From NCBI RefSeq assembly GCF_001983165.1, contig NZ_MNPU01000001.1:310001-374000 (forward strand): a stretch of DNA of 64,000 bases, read 5' to 3'. The position numbers and the translations under genes were made by a program. Under the pieces are notes generated by a model. That model worked only from the letters and a program-made list of their open reading frames with translations. It was not told the origin of the DNA and made no database searches. Positions 17,884 through 26,770 of this stretch are shown one piece after another. Source of the stretch: Pseudomonas gessardii. Its GTDB lineage: Bacteria > Pseudomonadota > Gammaproteobacteria > Pseudomonadales > Pseudomonadaceae. How positions within the stretch are numbered: position 1 is the first letter of the stretch; every line of letters begins with the position of its first letter.

Positions 17884-18023
17884 ACATTGCCCTCGGTGGG
17901 TTACCCGTTACAGGTTAAGTATTCCTGCATGCGCCCTGCTTGTGTCCTGCATGCACGATCGACATGCCCTTAGCCTAAGCGCTGGTCTGACGGGTAAAAA
18001 TGAGACAGTTCGCAATATGCCTT

Positions 18024-19178
18024 TTACTGATAGTCAATGGTGAACTCGATCAGTGAGTTGGCCGTGCCCGCAGTGACATTGGCCTGTGTCTGGTAATAGG
18101 CCGCGTCCAGTCCGATCTGATAATTACCCGCCATCCCGGTGTAACCGGAAAAGCGATAGTTCATCTCAAACCCGACCACGGTCCCTGCTTGCGTCGTCGT
18201 GATTTGCAAGCCGATCCCACTGGCCGCCCCTGCCCCCGGTGTCAACTGTGCGACACCGTTTGCGATGTCCCCGACGCTGCCACTGACCGGGTGCAAAGTG
18301 AACCTGATCGTGCCAATACCCGCCGGGCAATCGTTCAATGGGAGAGTGAAGCTACGTTTTCCGACAGTCGTGCCGACGCCTTTAAACTCTGATGCCGAAT
18401 GGACCCCCATATTCACGGATACGTTGGTCGTGGGTGTACAACCAAGAACTGGAAATGTGGATTTGAGCTGGGTCAAGGTGATGTTGTTCGTACCGAATAC
18501 AGCCCCGTTGTATTGAATCGTAGTAGTACCAATGGTCACAGCACTTTGCGCAACGAGGGTGCTTCCTGCGGCAATGGGGCCGATCTTGACGTAGCGTGCA
18601 CTGATTGCAATGCCGATATCCGTTTGTTGGTACGCCAGTGAGAAGTTCCAGGCCGGTGCTGAATTGTTATACGTGTTGGTCAACGGCACATCAGTGGCTG
18701 GCTCATAGACCGTACCGGTGTAATTTCCCGAGCTATCGGCAGTCCCGTAGATCGGATGCCATTGAAATACGATGCCAAGCCCGCTGACCCCGGTCTTGAA
18801 CACGCTGTAAGTGACCCCGTCAAGGGTCAGCGAGGACGGTGAAGCCAGTTGCCCGGTGCCCCTGAGCTGTGGTCGTAACACATCGCCCGTAGAGGCATAG
18901 CACCACCAGTTTCGGAATGTTTTGTTGTACCCCGACCAGTCACCGATCCAGCCGTTGACTGGCGTATCCGCCGACGAGGTGATGGCATTGCCACCGATCG
19001 TGACGGGAACAGTCGGGTCCAGCGCATAGCCGCCTCCACACTGATAAGCCTGTGCGATACCGCAACAGAGGATCAACGACACCGCGAGGATCCAGCGTTG
19101 AAGATGGGCGCGAATAGCCAGTGCCGGGCTTGGCAAGCTGACAGCGGTCTGGTTCATATTGATGGTTTGCACAAGCAT
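18024..19178 (-). CDS. Chaperone-usher fimbrial tip adhesin
   Basis: The product (384 residues) is an exported fimbrial tip protein. A signal peptide ending near CCGIAQA-YQCGGG is visible at about residues 26-44. An N-terminal receptor-binding domain of about 200 residues with paired Cys (YQCGGG, NWWCYA) precedes a pilin domain that has two further Cys (VLGCTP, LNDCPAG). The protein ends in an alternating strand FTIDYQ typical of subunits assembled by donor-strand exchange. The ATG at 19176-19178 is chosen for its GGGAGAG ribosome-binding site just after the usher stop. As last gene of the fimbrial operon and the longest subunit it is the likely tip; its ligand cannot be read from sequence. 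Confidence 0.8.
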   Translation of the reverse strand: MLVQTINMNQTAVSLPSPALAIRAHLQRWILAVSLILCCGIAQAYQCGGGYALDPTVPVTIGGNAITSSADTPVNGWIGDWSGYNKTFRNWWCYASTGDVLRPQLRGTGQLASPSSLTLDGVTYSVFKTGVSGLGIVFQWHPIYGTADSSGNYTGTVYEPATDVPLTNTYNNSAPAWNFSLAYQQTDIGIAISARYVKIGPIAAGSTLVAQSAVTIGTTTIQYNGAVFGTNNITLTQLKSTFPVLGCTPTTNVSVNMGVHSASEFKGVGTTVGKRSFTLPLNDCPAGIGTIRFTLHPVSGSVGDIANGVAQLTPGAGAASGIGLQITTTQAGTVVGFEMNYRFSGYTGMAGNYQIGLDAAYYQTQANVTAGTANSLIEFTIDYQ

Positions 19179-19188
19179 GACTCTCCCG

Positions 19189-21795
19189 TTACTCATTCGA
19201 TTGGCTAGCCAGCGTCGCAGTGCCGCTGTCTGCGGCAATGGGTTGGCAAACCGCGCTGATGGCGACAGTGCTCGGCTCGTCGCCCTTGACCCGTGCTGGC
19301 AATTGGTAATCCACTCGACAGGCGTGCGGACTCGCGTCACTCCACTTGACGTTCAACACGCCGCTGTCGGTTTTCAGGCCTCGTGCAATGAGGCGGCCGC
19401 CTTGCGCAACCGTCCCGATAGTGCTGCCATCTGCCGCGAACACTTGCGCCCCGAACGGTAGCGACTGGCCTTGCGCGGTGGTCAAGCGCAGGAACACCGC
19501 ACGACCGCTATTGACGGTTTCAAATTTCAGCTTGACCACCGCCCCTGCGGTCGGCGCCACTTGCTCCATGGTTGACTTCATCTCTACGTTAACGGGCAAG
19601 CCTTTCGGATCGATCTCCACCTGGTTTCGCGCATAAGGCGTCAGGCCCGATACCACCGCATGTCCCCATGGATCGACGCGTAAACCGCTGGCGTTGGTGA
19701 TGCGCGCACCAACGGCATCATCGGCTTCCACGATGGCGCTGGTCTCACCCAGGCTTGGCGTAAACACCACTCCGCCGTCATAAGCCACCACACCTCCCGA
19801 CAGGCTGGCCCCCATCTGGCTGTAGCCGCTGCTATGGCTGACACTGCCGCTGACACGAGCCATTGAAGAGATGTAGCTGGCATTGCCTCCCATATTGGTA
19901 CTGCCGGAGGCGCCCTGGTTGTCGCTACGGCTGGCGTTCATCCCGTAACTGAAATTGTTGTCCTTGCCCAAGGTGCCACTGACCCCCTCCTGGAGGCTGC
20001 TATGACCGCTAGAGCTCTTCTGTACGGTCGTTGTCGAGTAGAGTGGGTGCCCACCGGAGCCAAGGGTAAAACCGATCGTCAACATCAGCGTGTTGTCCCA
20101 TCGATCCTGGGTGATATCCAACTGCCGGGAGGCCGAAACGCTATAACTCACTTGTTTGTAGTTGTTGTTGTAGCCGAACTGATATTGCACATCGCGACCG
20201 CTACGATCCCAGTAGTCCTGGCTGGAACCCGAAGCATAAAAGTTGCCATAGCCCTCAGGCAGACTCTGGTTGACAGTGACTTGCATTTGGCCGCGACGGC
20301 GCATCAGCGAGTCCCAGGTCTGGGGCGTACCCTTGCGTTGCGCATCGTTGAGCATCACGGCGTCCTGAAAATCGAGGTAACCGCTGCTTGAATAGCGGTA
20401 GGCGGCGACAGCAATATTGGTATTGGTCGGTGCCAGGAGCTTGCTGTAGCTCAAACGCACGCTTTGGCCTGTCTGCCCAGGTTGGTTGTACAGTTGGGCA
20501 ACGGCATGTGTGATGTCCACGCCGAACGCACCGAGACGGGTGTTGAGCGCCATGCCGCCCAGCGTCGCCGAATAGCCCTCTGCGGCCCTGACACCGCCAT
20601 AGCCCGTGAGCATGTTGGTAAACCCGTGTTGAAGCGTGCCTTGCACCAGCCAAGGCGACTCGTCAACGCCCGGATTGTCATACTTGCCACTGCTCAAGCT
20701 GTAGCGTGTGACGCCCTCGCGAACCGAGTTTACCGGGGCGGCATACGGTACTTTGGATAGATGGACGCTACCGTCGGCTTCAGTCACCACGACCTCAAGA
20801 TCCCCCCCGTAACCGGTGGGATATAGGTCGTTGATTTCAAAAGCGCCGGGGGCCACGTTGGTTTCGTAGATGAGATTGCCGTTCTGGCGGATCTGTACCA
20901 CTGCGTTGCTGCGGGCAATACCGTGAATGATCGGTGCGTACCCACGCTGAGAGTCGGGACGCATACGATCATCGGTCGCCAGTTGCACCCCCCGCAATCC
21001 CACACTCTCGAACATGGACCCATCGGTATAGGCCTGACCGATCACCAACTGGCTGTCGAGCGGTGCCACCGAGCGCTGCAGATTGGTCTGGATACTTTGA
21101 TACTTGCCCCCCAGATAAGGGCTCTGGCTATAGTTGCCATCATGACGAAGACGCCAGGCCCCCATGTTCACGCCGCTATTCAATCCCACATAGCTTTGTG
21201 TCGATGACGTGCCCGCCGAATCACTGCGATACAGGTTCGCGTTGTAACCAAGGCGCGCTGCCGTCACACCCTCATCCCAGAACTGCGGGTCGACATAACC
21301 GCGAGCACTGCGACTCATGGCGATCTGGGGCACGCTGATATCGAGCCTTTGCTCACCGAAGTCAAACACTGCCGTGGCATCTGGAATCAACATCGGTAAC
21401 CAGGCGCATGTGCTCCCTTGGGCCAGAAGCGCGCTGGCTTGTGGGCTGAGCTTGCCAAGATCGACATGGATACGCTCAAGCAAATCACGGTCGAAGCACG
21501 GTTGTGCATCGCCCTTGTCCTCGCCCACTGCCCGCAGGGTAATGTCGGTCTTCGCCAGCCAACTCTTGTTGACGTACAAATCGACCCGATACTGTCCCGG
21601 CGGAGCCACATTGCCCTTGCTAAAACGGCGGGTATCGATCGCCTGTTTCCCGGCGCGCAGAAAGTCATTGCTGAACTGGACTTCTTTCGCTGTATTTGCC
21701 GGTTCGGCGGCCACCAGGACACTGACACAAAGCAGTATCAAAAGACTGATCGAGCCTTGGCGAAGGGACAAACGAGGACTCACGCGGATTTGCAT
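19189..21795 (-). CDS. Outer-membrane fimbrial usher
   Basis: The product (868 residues) is the outer-membrane channel through which chaperone-bound subunits are assembled. A signal peptide covers about residues 1-30, the N-terminal chaperone-binding domain begins at VQFSNDFL, and the barrel contains usher signatures such as GGVRAAEGYSATLGG and AYRYSSSGYLDFQDA, with GTLQHGFTNMLTGY before them. The plug is around NDLYPTGYGGDLEVVVTEADG, and C-terminal domains include GARITN, a GRAVFLRL stretch and LPARV. The length fits the 800-870 residue family. It lies 124 bases after the chaperone and 10 bases before the adhesin start. CupD/CupA-type ushers are the nearest relatives I recognise. Confidence 0.92.
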   Translation of the reverse strand: MQIRVSPRLSLRQGSISLLILLCVSVLVAAEPANTAKEVQFSNDFLRAGKQAIDTRRFSKGNVAPPGQYRVDLYVNKSWLAKTDITLRAVGEDKGDAQPCFDRDLLERIHVDLGKLSPQASALLAQGSTCAWLPMLIPDATAVFDFGEQRLDISVPQIAMSRSARGYVDPQFWDEGVTAARLGYNANLYRSDSAGTSSTQSYVGLNSGVNMGAWRLRHDGNYSQSPYLGGKYQSIQTNLQRSVAPLDSQLVIGQAYTDGSMFESVGLRGVQLATDDRMRPDSQRGYAPIIHGIARSNAVVQIRQNGNLIYETNVAPGAFEINDLYPTGYGGDLEVVVTEADGSVHLSKVPYAAPVNSVREGVTRYSLSSGKYDNPGVDESPWLVQGTLQHGFTNMLTGYGGVRAAEGYSATLGGMALNTRLGAFGVDITHAVAQLYNQPGQTGQSVRLSYSKLLAPTNTNIAVAAYRYSSSGYLDFQDAVMLNDAQRKGTPQTWDSLMRRRGQMQVTVNQSLPEGYGNFYASGSSQDYWDRSGRDVQYQFGYNNNYKQVSYSVSASRQLDITQDRWDNTLMLTIGFTLGSGGHPLYSTTTVQKSSSGHSSLQEGVSGTLGKDNNFSYGMNASRSDNQGASGSTNMGGNASYISSMARVSGSVSHSSGYSQMGASLSGGVVAYDGGVVFTPSLGETSAIVEADDAVGARITNASGLRVDPWGHAVVSGLTPYARNQVEIDPKGLPVNVEMKSTMEQVAPTAGAVVKLKFETVNSGRAVFLRLTTAQGQSLPFGAQVFAADGSTIGTVAQGGRLIARGLKTDSGVLNVKWSDASPHACRVDYQLPARVKGDEPSTVAISAVCQPIAADSGTATLASQSNE

Positions 21796-21919
21796 CGCAG
21801 TACTACCGAAATGACAGGAACAGCAAAGCCGTCGCAGCGCTACACGCAGCTATCGTTCAGCAATTCCTGGAGTTCTTGGGAAGGGTCAGTCAGCAGTCAG
21901 TGACGGTAAGAGGCCCTTG

Positions 21920-22690
21920 TCACTTGGCCTGGCTGGGAGTACTGATCAAGCTGGCATCCCCCTCGGTGATACCGCCGTAATCATTGATCGCGCGGTAGTG
22001 GACCTTGGCGTCGATACCCGAGCTAACCTGCCCTTTCAACGGGAAGCTGCGCGTTTCGCCGGGGGCGAGCATGCCACCCTCCTCAAACGTGGCCGTCTTG
22101 CCTCCACTGCCGACCTCAAGACTGGCGAACGAGGCGTGAAATACGCTGGGGTTATGCGCTTCCAGGGCGCTGCCTCCGGCATCCCGAATCAAGCGCCAGG
22201 TGATGCTGCCCGGAGTGTGTGCGGCATCACCCTTGAGGTCGGCAGGCCGGAAAAACAGTTTGATCCGAGAACGGATAGCAAGCTGAAGGTGGTTTTTATC
22301 CTCTTTATCTGCAGCCGGCCTGGGTGGAACCTCCAGAACGTTAAGCCAGAAGACCGACTCTTTATTCTTGGGCAGTGCCTCACCGGTGTAGAAAATGCGT
22401 AACGTCTGGCTCTTTTGCGGATCAAGGCGTGCCAGTGGAGGCGTCACGGTAAAGGGAACATCGATTTCAGACGGTTCTGCATTCGCCTCGCCGTTGTCCA
22501 CCCACGCCTGAATCAGTGCTGGCTCCTGGCCTTTGTTGCTGATTTTCAACGTGGTTTCGTGCTCTGGTGCGTTATAGATAACCCGGGTTCCAGCAATCAC
22601 CACCGATGCATTCGCAGAAGAACCGGCCACCAGCCCCAGCGCTAGCAGGCTGGCACCCAGAACGACGTAAAATTTGCTTTTGATGTTCAT
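21920..22690 (-). CDS. Periplasmic fimbrial chaperone, PapD family
   Basis: The product (256 residues) folds and delivers fimbrial subunits to the usher. A signal peptide ends near SANA at about residue 28. The first Ig domain has TRVIYNAPEHETTLKISN, with the conserved Arg at its start, and the edge strand PPLARLDPQKSQTLRIFYTG followed by KESVFWLNVLEVPP, the PapD signature. QLAIRSRIKLFFRP carries the conserved Lys/Arg. It lies between the major subunit (99 bases) and the usher (124 bases). It is the only chaperone in this operon, whereas five-gene Cup operons such as cupD have two. Confidence 0.92.
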   Translation of the reverse strand: MNIKSKFYVVLGASLLALGLVAGSSANASVVIAGTRVIYNAPEHETTLKISNKGQEPALIQAWVDNGEANAEPSEIDVPFTVTPPLARLDPQKSQTLRIFYTGEALPKNKESVFWLNVLEVPPRPAADKEDKNHLQLAIRSRIKLFFRPADLKGDAAHTPGSITWRLIRDAGGSALEAHNPSVFHASFASLEVGSGGKTATFEEGGMLAPGETRSFPLKGQVSSGIDAKVHYRAINDYGGITEGDASLISTPSQAK

Positions 22691-22789
22691 GACCTGTCAC
22701 TGATGTCGCCTGAGAAAGCTGGATGAGCGCGGCGACAACAATCGCGATCATCCGTGTCGATACAACGCGGTCTGGTTGGGGCCTTAGCC

Positions 22790-23332
22790 TTAGTTGTAGA
22801 CAATCTCGTACATCACACTGGAGTTCACCGAGCCTGCACCTGTGGCATCGCTTGCGAAGTAACGAGCGGTGTAGGTCAGCGTGGCAGCACCCGTTGCATT
22901 GGTGGTTTTCAGCGTGTCGCCCTGGGCCGCGGCAGTTGCATTATTGAGTGCAATTGGCGCGCTCGCGCTGTTGAGCAATTGGACTTGTACGTTGGTAGCC
23001 AGGCCAGTATTTTTCAGGCGTCCGGTGGCACCATCAATGCCGCTGCTGGCAGAGCTGAAAAAAGCGCGCACGGGAACCGAAGGCGAGCAACCGCTCAGTA
23101 CAATGCTGAAAGGCGTATCGCCGGCGGTCTGGCCCGCTGCGGCCAAACTGGTTGTCTGGACTGATGGCAGGGACACGCTGAGGTCATTGCTGCCACCGCC
23201 GATGAGGCAGGTATCCGCAACGAGTGCACCCGTGAAGGTAATGGTACCTGTGGTTGGCGTCGCCGATGCGAACTGGGAGGCCATGGCGCTGACGGCAAAA
23301 ATCGACGCGATAAGGCTGTTTGAGGTGTTCAT
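22790..23332 (-). CDS. Major fimbrial subunit, type 1 pilin family
   Basis: The product (180 residues) is a secreted structural pilin. A signal peptide ends at ASA-TPTTG (about residue 25). The mature protein begins with the donor strand GTITFTGALVADTC, has the two pilin cysteines (ADTC and LSGC) and ends in a C-terminal strand SVMYEIVYN with the penultimate Tyr typical of chaperone-recognised subunits. It is the first gene of the operon, as expected for the most abundant subunit, and the ATG has a GGAG site six bases upstream. The upstream 140 bp up to the recombinase gene must contain the promoter. Confidence 0.9.
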   Translation of the reverse strand: MNTSNSLIASIFAVSAMASQFASATPTTGTITFTGALVADTCLIGGGSNDLSVSLPSVQTTSLAAAGQTAGDTPFSIVLSGCSPSVPVRAFFSSASSGIDGATGRLKNTGLATNVQVQLLNSASAPIALNNATAAAQGDTLKTTNATGAATLTYTARYFASDATGAGSVNSSVMYEIVYN

Positions 23333-23395
23333 GATGTGCTCCGCTTGAAAGGAATCGTGTCCTCGTGGACAACGATGCCAATTTAGTCGGAGTAA

Positions 23396-23413
23396 TCTGA
23401 TGTAAGTATCAGA
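23396..23413. promoter_or_regulatory. Inverted repeat in the fimbrial operon promoter region
   Basis: TCTGAT-gtaagt-ATCAGA is a perfect six-base inverted repeat with a six-base spacer, centred about 72 bases upstream of the pilin start codon. A second, imperfect, dyad overlaps it at 23409-23422. The location suits an activator site, possibly for the RcsB-like regulator encoded in the locus, but the sequence is not a clear match to the enterobacterial RcsB box. Confidence 0.4.
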
Positions 23414-23473
23414 GGATTCTCAAAATGAGCCCCAAGCACCGCTATCACGGCTGATCTTAAAGCCAGGCACACG

Positions 23474-24388
23474 TCAAAGATCAAACCGATCAATCGCCCG
23501 CCGCCGCTCGTTGTCATCGCGCACGTCGTAGCTGGCGGTGGTCTGGATATTGGTGTGGTGCGCCAGTTTCTGTGCAATCGACAGGTCATGCTCCTCGATC
23601 ACCCGGGTGATAAACGACCGCCGGAAGTCATGGGGCATGATCTTTACCCCCACCTGTTCGCCGCGCTGGCGGGCGATGTAGTAAATCGCATGTTTGGTGA
23701 TGCGTTCGCGGGTGATGTGGCTGCCCCGGCGGATGCGGTTGAACAGGAAGCTATCGTCTTGCTCCCCTTCCTTCAAATGTTCACGGCGATATTCCAGCCA
23801 TGCCTGCAACTTGGCAAACGCCCAGGCCGGGGCGTACTTGACCAGCTCTTTGTTGCCCTTGCCGATCACCCGCAGGCTGCGCTCTGCAAAGTCCACCTGG
23901 GCCAGGTCGAGGTTGACCGACTCTGATTTGCGCATCCCCGAGCCATACAGGATCCCGATCACCGCCGCATCCCGCAAACCCTGTGGCCTGGGGTCGGCGG
24001 CGCAGGCATCCATCAGTTCGCGGATCAAGGTGCGGCGCAGGTTACGCCCATGGCTCAAGCGGGTGCCGGCGGTGGCCTTGACCGAGCGCATTTTCAGCAG
24101 GTGCTCCTGGCTGATCAAGCTGATGCGCCAGGCTTCGTTCATCACCCCGCGCACGGCGTTGACGTACAGCGATGAGGTATTGGGCGCGTACCCGTCTTCG
24201 CGCAATACGGCGACCAGGGCCATCACGTGTTCGGGTTGCAGCAGGTGCCAGTCGATATCTTCGAGGTTGAGCTCTTCAAAACCCAGGCGGTCGGCGGCAT
24301 CTTGCAGCACGTAGCGCATGGTCAATTGGCTGGAGGGCGCCAGGCGCGCGAGATACAGGGTCAGGGGGTTGCGGGAAATCTCGGTCAA
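23474..24388 (-). CDS. Tyrosine recombinase/integrase
   Basis: The product (304 residues) is a phage-type site-specific recombinase. An N-terminal SAM-like core-binding domain covers about residues 1-110; the catalytic domain has the full set: Arg153 in GSGMRKSE, Lys177 in IGKGNKE, His253 and Arg256 in PHDFRRS, His278 in AHHTNIQ and the nucleophile Tyr287. It is therefore likely active. It sits between the fimbrial/phosphorelay locus and the core arn region with no other phage or conjugation gene nearby, so it could be the mobility gene of a small island. The start is TTG at 24386-24388, with AAGG about ten bases upstream. It is not XerC or XerD by length or context. Confidence 0.85.
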   Translation of the reverse strand: MTEISRNPLTLYLARLAPSSQLTMRYVLQDAADRLGFEELNLEDIDWHLLQPEHVMALVAVLREDGYAPNTSSLYVNAVRGVMNEAWRISLISQEHLLKMRSVKATAGTRLSHGRNLRRTLIRELMDACAADPRPQGLRDAAVIGILYGSGMRKSESVNLDLAQVDFAERSLRVIGKGNKELVKYAPAWAFAKLQAWLEYRREHLKEGEQDDSFLFNRIRRGSHITRERITKHAIYYIARQRGEQVGVKIMPHDFRRSFITRVIEEHDLSIAQKLAHHTNIQTTASYDVRDDNERRRAIDRFDL

Positions 24389-24402
24389 AATAGATCAGCC
24401 TT

Positions 24403-24439
24403 GAGATTAAATATCGAGACTAAGCCTATGTTTAATCTC
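24403..24439. repeat. Inverted repeat upstream of the recombinase gene
   Basis: GAGATTAAA at 24403-24411 is repeated inverted as TTTAATCTC at 24431-24439. A second element, AAATATCGAG at 24409-24418, recurs on the other strand as AAATACCGAG at about 24436-24445. The four elements lie 15-60 bases upstream of the recombinase start. They could be operators for autoregulation or arm/core sites for the enzyme. Confidence 0.5.
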
Positions 24440-24496
24440 GGTATTTAGTGGTTTGGCGAGCGCCGAGTCTAACGCAGGTCGGCGCACCCTACCAAA

Positions 24497-25282
24497 CTAG
24501 GGCTCATCCTCGGCGGGCGCCGGGCTTTGTTGCTGGCTCCAGTCGGCATCCTGTTTTTGCATCAGCGCAAACCACTGCTGGCGCATAAACACCAGCAGCT
24601 TGGCGGGTGCCTTGGCGAAGTCATGCTCGTCGTTGTAGCAGCCGGGCAATGGCAGGTCGGTGCCCTGCTCCTGGTACTGGCTGAGCAACGCCTGCTGCCC
24701 GGCAACGCTGCAATCGGTGGGCAGCGGCATACCCCGCAGGGCGCCGGCTTCCTCGTCCCACCAACTGGCGCCATGGCGGTCGATACCGCGCAGCCCGTAT
24801 TTGTGCGCCTTGCCGATATGCATGATCAGTTTGAATTCACGGGGGCTGACATCACTGGTGCAGGTGCGCGAATAGCCCACGGTCACCTGGCTCAGACCGT
24901 CACCCAGCAGATCAGTGACGCGGGTCGCGGCGTTATCGAAATGCAGGCCAGCGTCGAATTCGCAGCGCTGCACATCGTCATGCAGCATCCACAGGCGCTT
25001 GGGGCGGTCGCCCTCCAGCAGGTACTGGGCGGCATAGATCGAGGCCGATTGCGTGCCGTCGTCATCGCGCTCGCCCGCTTCCTGCTCGGCGAGTACCAGC
25101 AGGTTGTGGCCTTGCCGGTCATCCCAGCTATAGGCGGCCACCTGCCGGCCCCGGACTTCGACCCCGGCGGGAACCTGAGTCACCGGCGTCAGGCTCTCCC
25201 CCGCACGCGCCCCGACGGCATGGGCCGTTCCCAGCGTCATCCACAACATCATCAAGACAGGCCGTAACTGCACGCTATTCAT
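24497..25282 (-). CDS. Exported protein of unknown function
   Basis: The product (261 residues) begins with a signal peptide, cleavage probably near AVGARA (about residue 27), so it acts outside the cytoplasm. It contains CEFDAGLHF, a VTDLLGDGLSQVTVGYSR segment that resembles the calcium-binding loop of FG-GAP/VCBS-like repeats, and KLIMHIGKAHKYGLRG, with a few Cys that could pair. It recalls proteins catalogued as the M949_RS01915 surface polysaccharide family, but that is from memory and the function of that family is not established. The gene is divergent from the arn operon over a 450-bp gap, and may respond to the same conditions. The C-terminus is acidic (PAEDEP). Confidence 0.55.
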   Translation of the reverse strand: MNSVQLRPVLMMLWMTLGTAHAVGARAGESLTPVTQVPAGVEVRGRQVAAYSWDDRQGHNLLVLAEQEAGERDDDGTQSASIYAAQYLLEGDRPKRLWMLHDDVQRCEFDAGLHFDNAATRVTDLLGDGLSQVTVGYSRTCTSDVSPREFKLIMHIGKAHKYGLRGIDRHGASWWDEEAGALRGMPLPTDCSVAGQQALLSQYQEQGTDLPLPGCYNDEHDFAKAPAKLLVFMRQQWFALMQKQDADWSQQQSPAPAEDEP

Positions 25283-25735
25283 CCGACTATCCAGGCAAGA
25301 GATCGCTTACTTTACCGGGACTTGCAGGGGGATGCAGAGAAGATTCTTCAGGCGCCACGGATTAAAAAACCGGTTAATTCATGGTGAGTACGCACTAAAA
25401 CACTTACAGATAAGGATTACAGTGCAAACCGTTATCGTTTGTCTGCGCTCGTTATTGTCCAGCTGAACACTAGCTGTCTGCCCACCAAATAAACGAGTTT
25501 TTCATCTGCGTTTCATATTCGCTGGACAAATTTGCGCTTAATCTTGAGCGTAATACTTGAGGGAATACCCTGCTTTGCTGACTAACCCCTTGATAATGCT
25601 TTATCTTTGGCCGTTGTGGGCTTTACTCAGGATGGTGCTGCTAGCGGCTATTTTTTATTCAGCCGTCTGCACTTTCATCCATTGTTTGTTGTCATCTCTA
25701 CGCTCAAAGTTGCTCTAACCCGAGGTCATGAATCT
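25283..25735. other. Divergent promoter region upstream of arn operon
   Basis: No gene is seen in this 450-bp AT-rich gap, although arnB would normally stand here. Just upstream of arnC, CTTAAT (25537-25542), CTTGAG (25543-25548), CGTAAT (25549-25554) and CTTGAG (25556-25561) form a cluster of hexamers similar to the half-sites bound by PmrA-type regulators (CTTAAG-like). Spacing between half-sites is not the usual 11-bp period, so this is only a candidate operator. A TATAAT-like match is not obvious downstream. Confidence 0.4.
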
Positions 25736-26770
25736 TTGAAACCCTACCCTATTCATTGCGTGTCGATCGTTATCCCGGTGTACAACGAAGAACAGAGCCT
25801 GCCCGAACTGTTGCGCCGTACCCGGGCTGCGTGCGCGCAGTTGGCCTATGAGTATGAAATCATCCTGGTGGACGACGGCAGCCGCGACACCTCCGCCCAA
25901 CTGCTGGAAGACGCGGCTGGAGAGCCCGGCAGCCATGTGGTGGCAGTGATCCTCAACCGCAACTACGGCCAGCATGCGGCAATCATGGCCGGTTTCGAGC
26001 AATGCCGGGGCGAGGTGGTGATTACCCTCGATGCCGACCTGCAAAACCCACCGGAAGAGATTCCGCGCCTGGTCGAGCAAGCGGCCCTGGGCTACGACGT
26101 AGTCGCCACCGTGCGCAACAATCGCCAGGATTCGGCCTTTCGCCGCTGGCCTTCGCGCCTGATCAACCTGGCGGTGCAGCGCTCCACCGGCGTGGCCATG
26201 ACCGACTATGGCTGCATGCTGCGCGCCTACCGACGCACCATCGTCGATGCCATGCTGGCCTGCCGTGAACGCAGCACCTTTATTCCGATCCTGGCCAACG
26301 GCTTTGCGCGCCATACCACCGAGATCCTGGTGCACCACGCCGAGCGCGAACATGGCGAGTCCAAATACAGCGCCATGCGCCTGATCAGCCTGATGTTCGA
26401 CCTGCTGACCTGCATGACCACCACGCCCTTGCGCCTGTTGTCCATTGTCGGCTTCAGCCTGGCGGCCCTGGGCATGCTGTTTGCGTTTTCCCTGATCATC
26501 ATGCGCCTGGCCTTCGGTGCCGATTGGGCCGGCGATGGCCTGTTCGTGCTGTTCGCCGTGCTGTTTGTGTTTACCGGTGGCCAGTTCATCGGCATGGGCC
26601 TGTTGGGCGAATACCTGGGCCGCATGTACAGCGATGTGCGCGCCCGCCCACGCTTCTTTATTGAAAAGGTGCTGCGCAACGCGCCCACCACGCCGGCCCC
26701 GACGGTCATCGTCGATGGCCTGCCCTCCTCCCAGTCTTCCCCTTCCTCTTCCAGTCAGGTTCAGTCATGA
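25736..26770 (+). CDS. arnC: Undecaprenyl-phosphate 4-deoxy-4-formamido-L-arabinose transferase
   Basis: The product transfers formylated L-Ara4N from UDP to undecaprenyl phosphate at the inner membrane, the lipid-linked step of lipid A modification. The GT2 domain has [41 protein letters not shown], and two C-terminal membrane segments (about residues 230-260 and 265-290). A TTG at 25736-25738 behind GAGG is chosen because the residues that follow (KPYPIHCVS) resemble the usual ArnC start and give 344 residues; an ATG at 25607 would add 43 residues not typical of the family. The stop overlaps the arnA start as ATGA. Confidence 0.88.
   Translation: MKPYPIHCVSIVIPVYNEEQSLPELLRRTRAACAQLAYEYEIILVDDGSRDTSAQLLEDAAGEPGSHVVAVILNRNYGQHAAIMAGFEQCRGEVVITLDADLQNPPEEIPRLVEQAALGYDVVATVRNNRQDSAFRRWPSRLINLAVQRSTGVAMTDYGCMLRAYRRTIVDAMLACRERSTFIPILANGFARHTTEILVHHAEREHGESKYSAMRLISLMFDLLTCMTTTPLRLLSIVGFSLAALGMLFAFSLIIMRLAFGADWAGDGLFVLFAVLFVFTGGQFIGMGLLGEYLGRMYSDVRARPRFFIEKVLRNAPTTPAPTVIVDGLPSSQSSPSSSSQVQS

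Noticed and set aside
23333-24496. attachment site in a tRNA for the recombinase
   Set aside because: No tRNA end is visible next to the recombinase, so I cannot name an att site; only the inverted repeats were listed.
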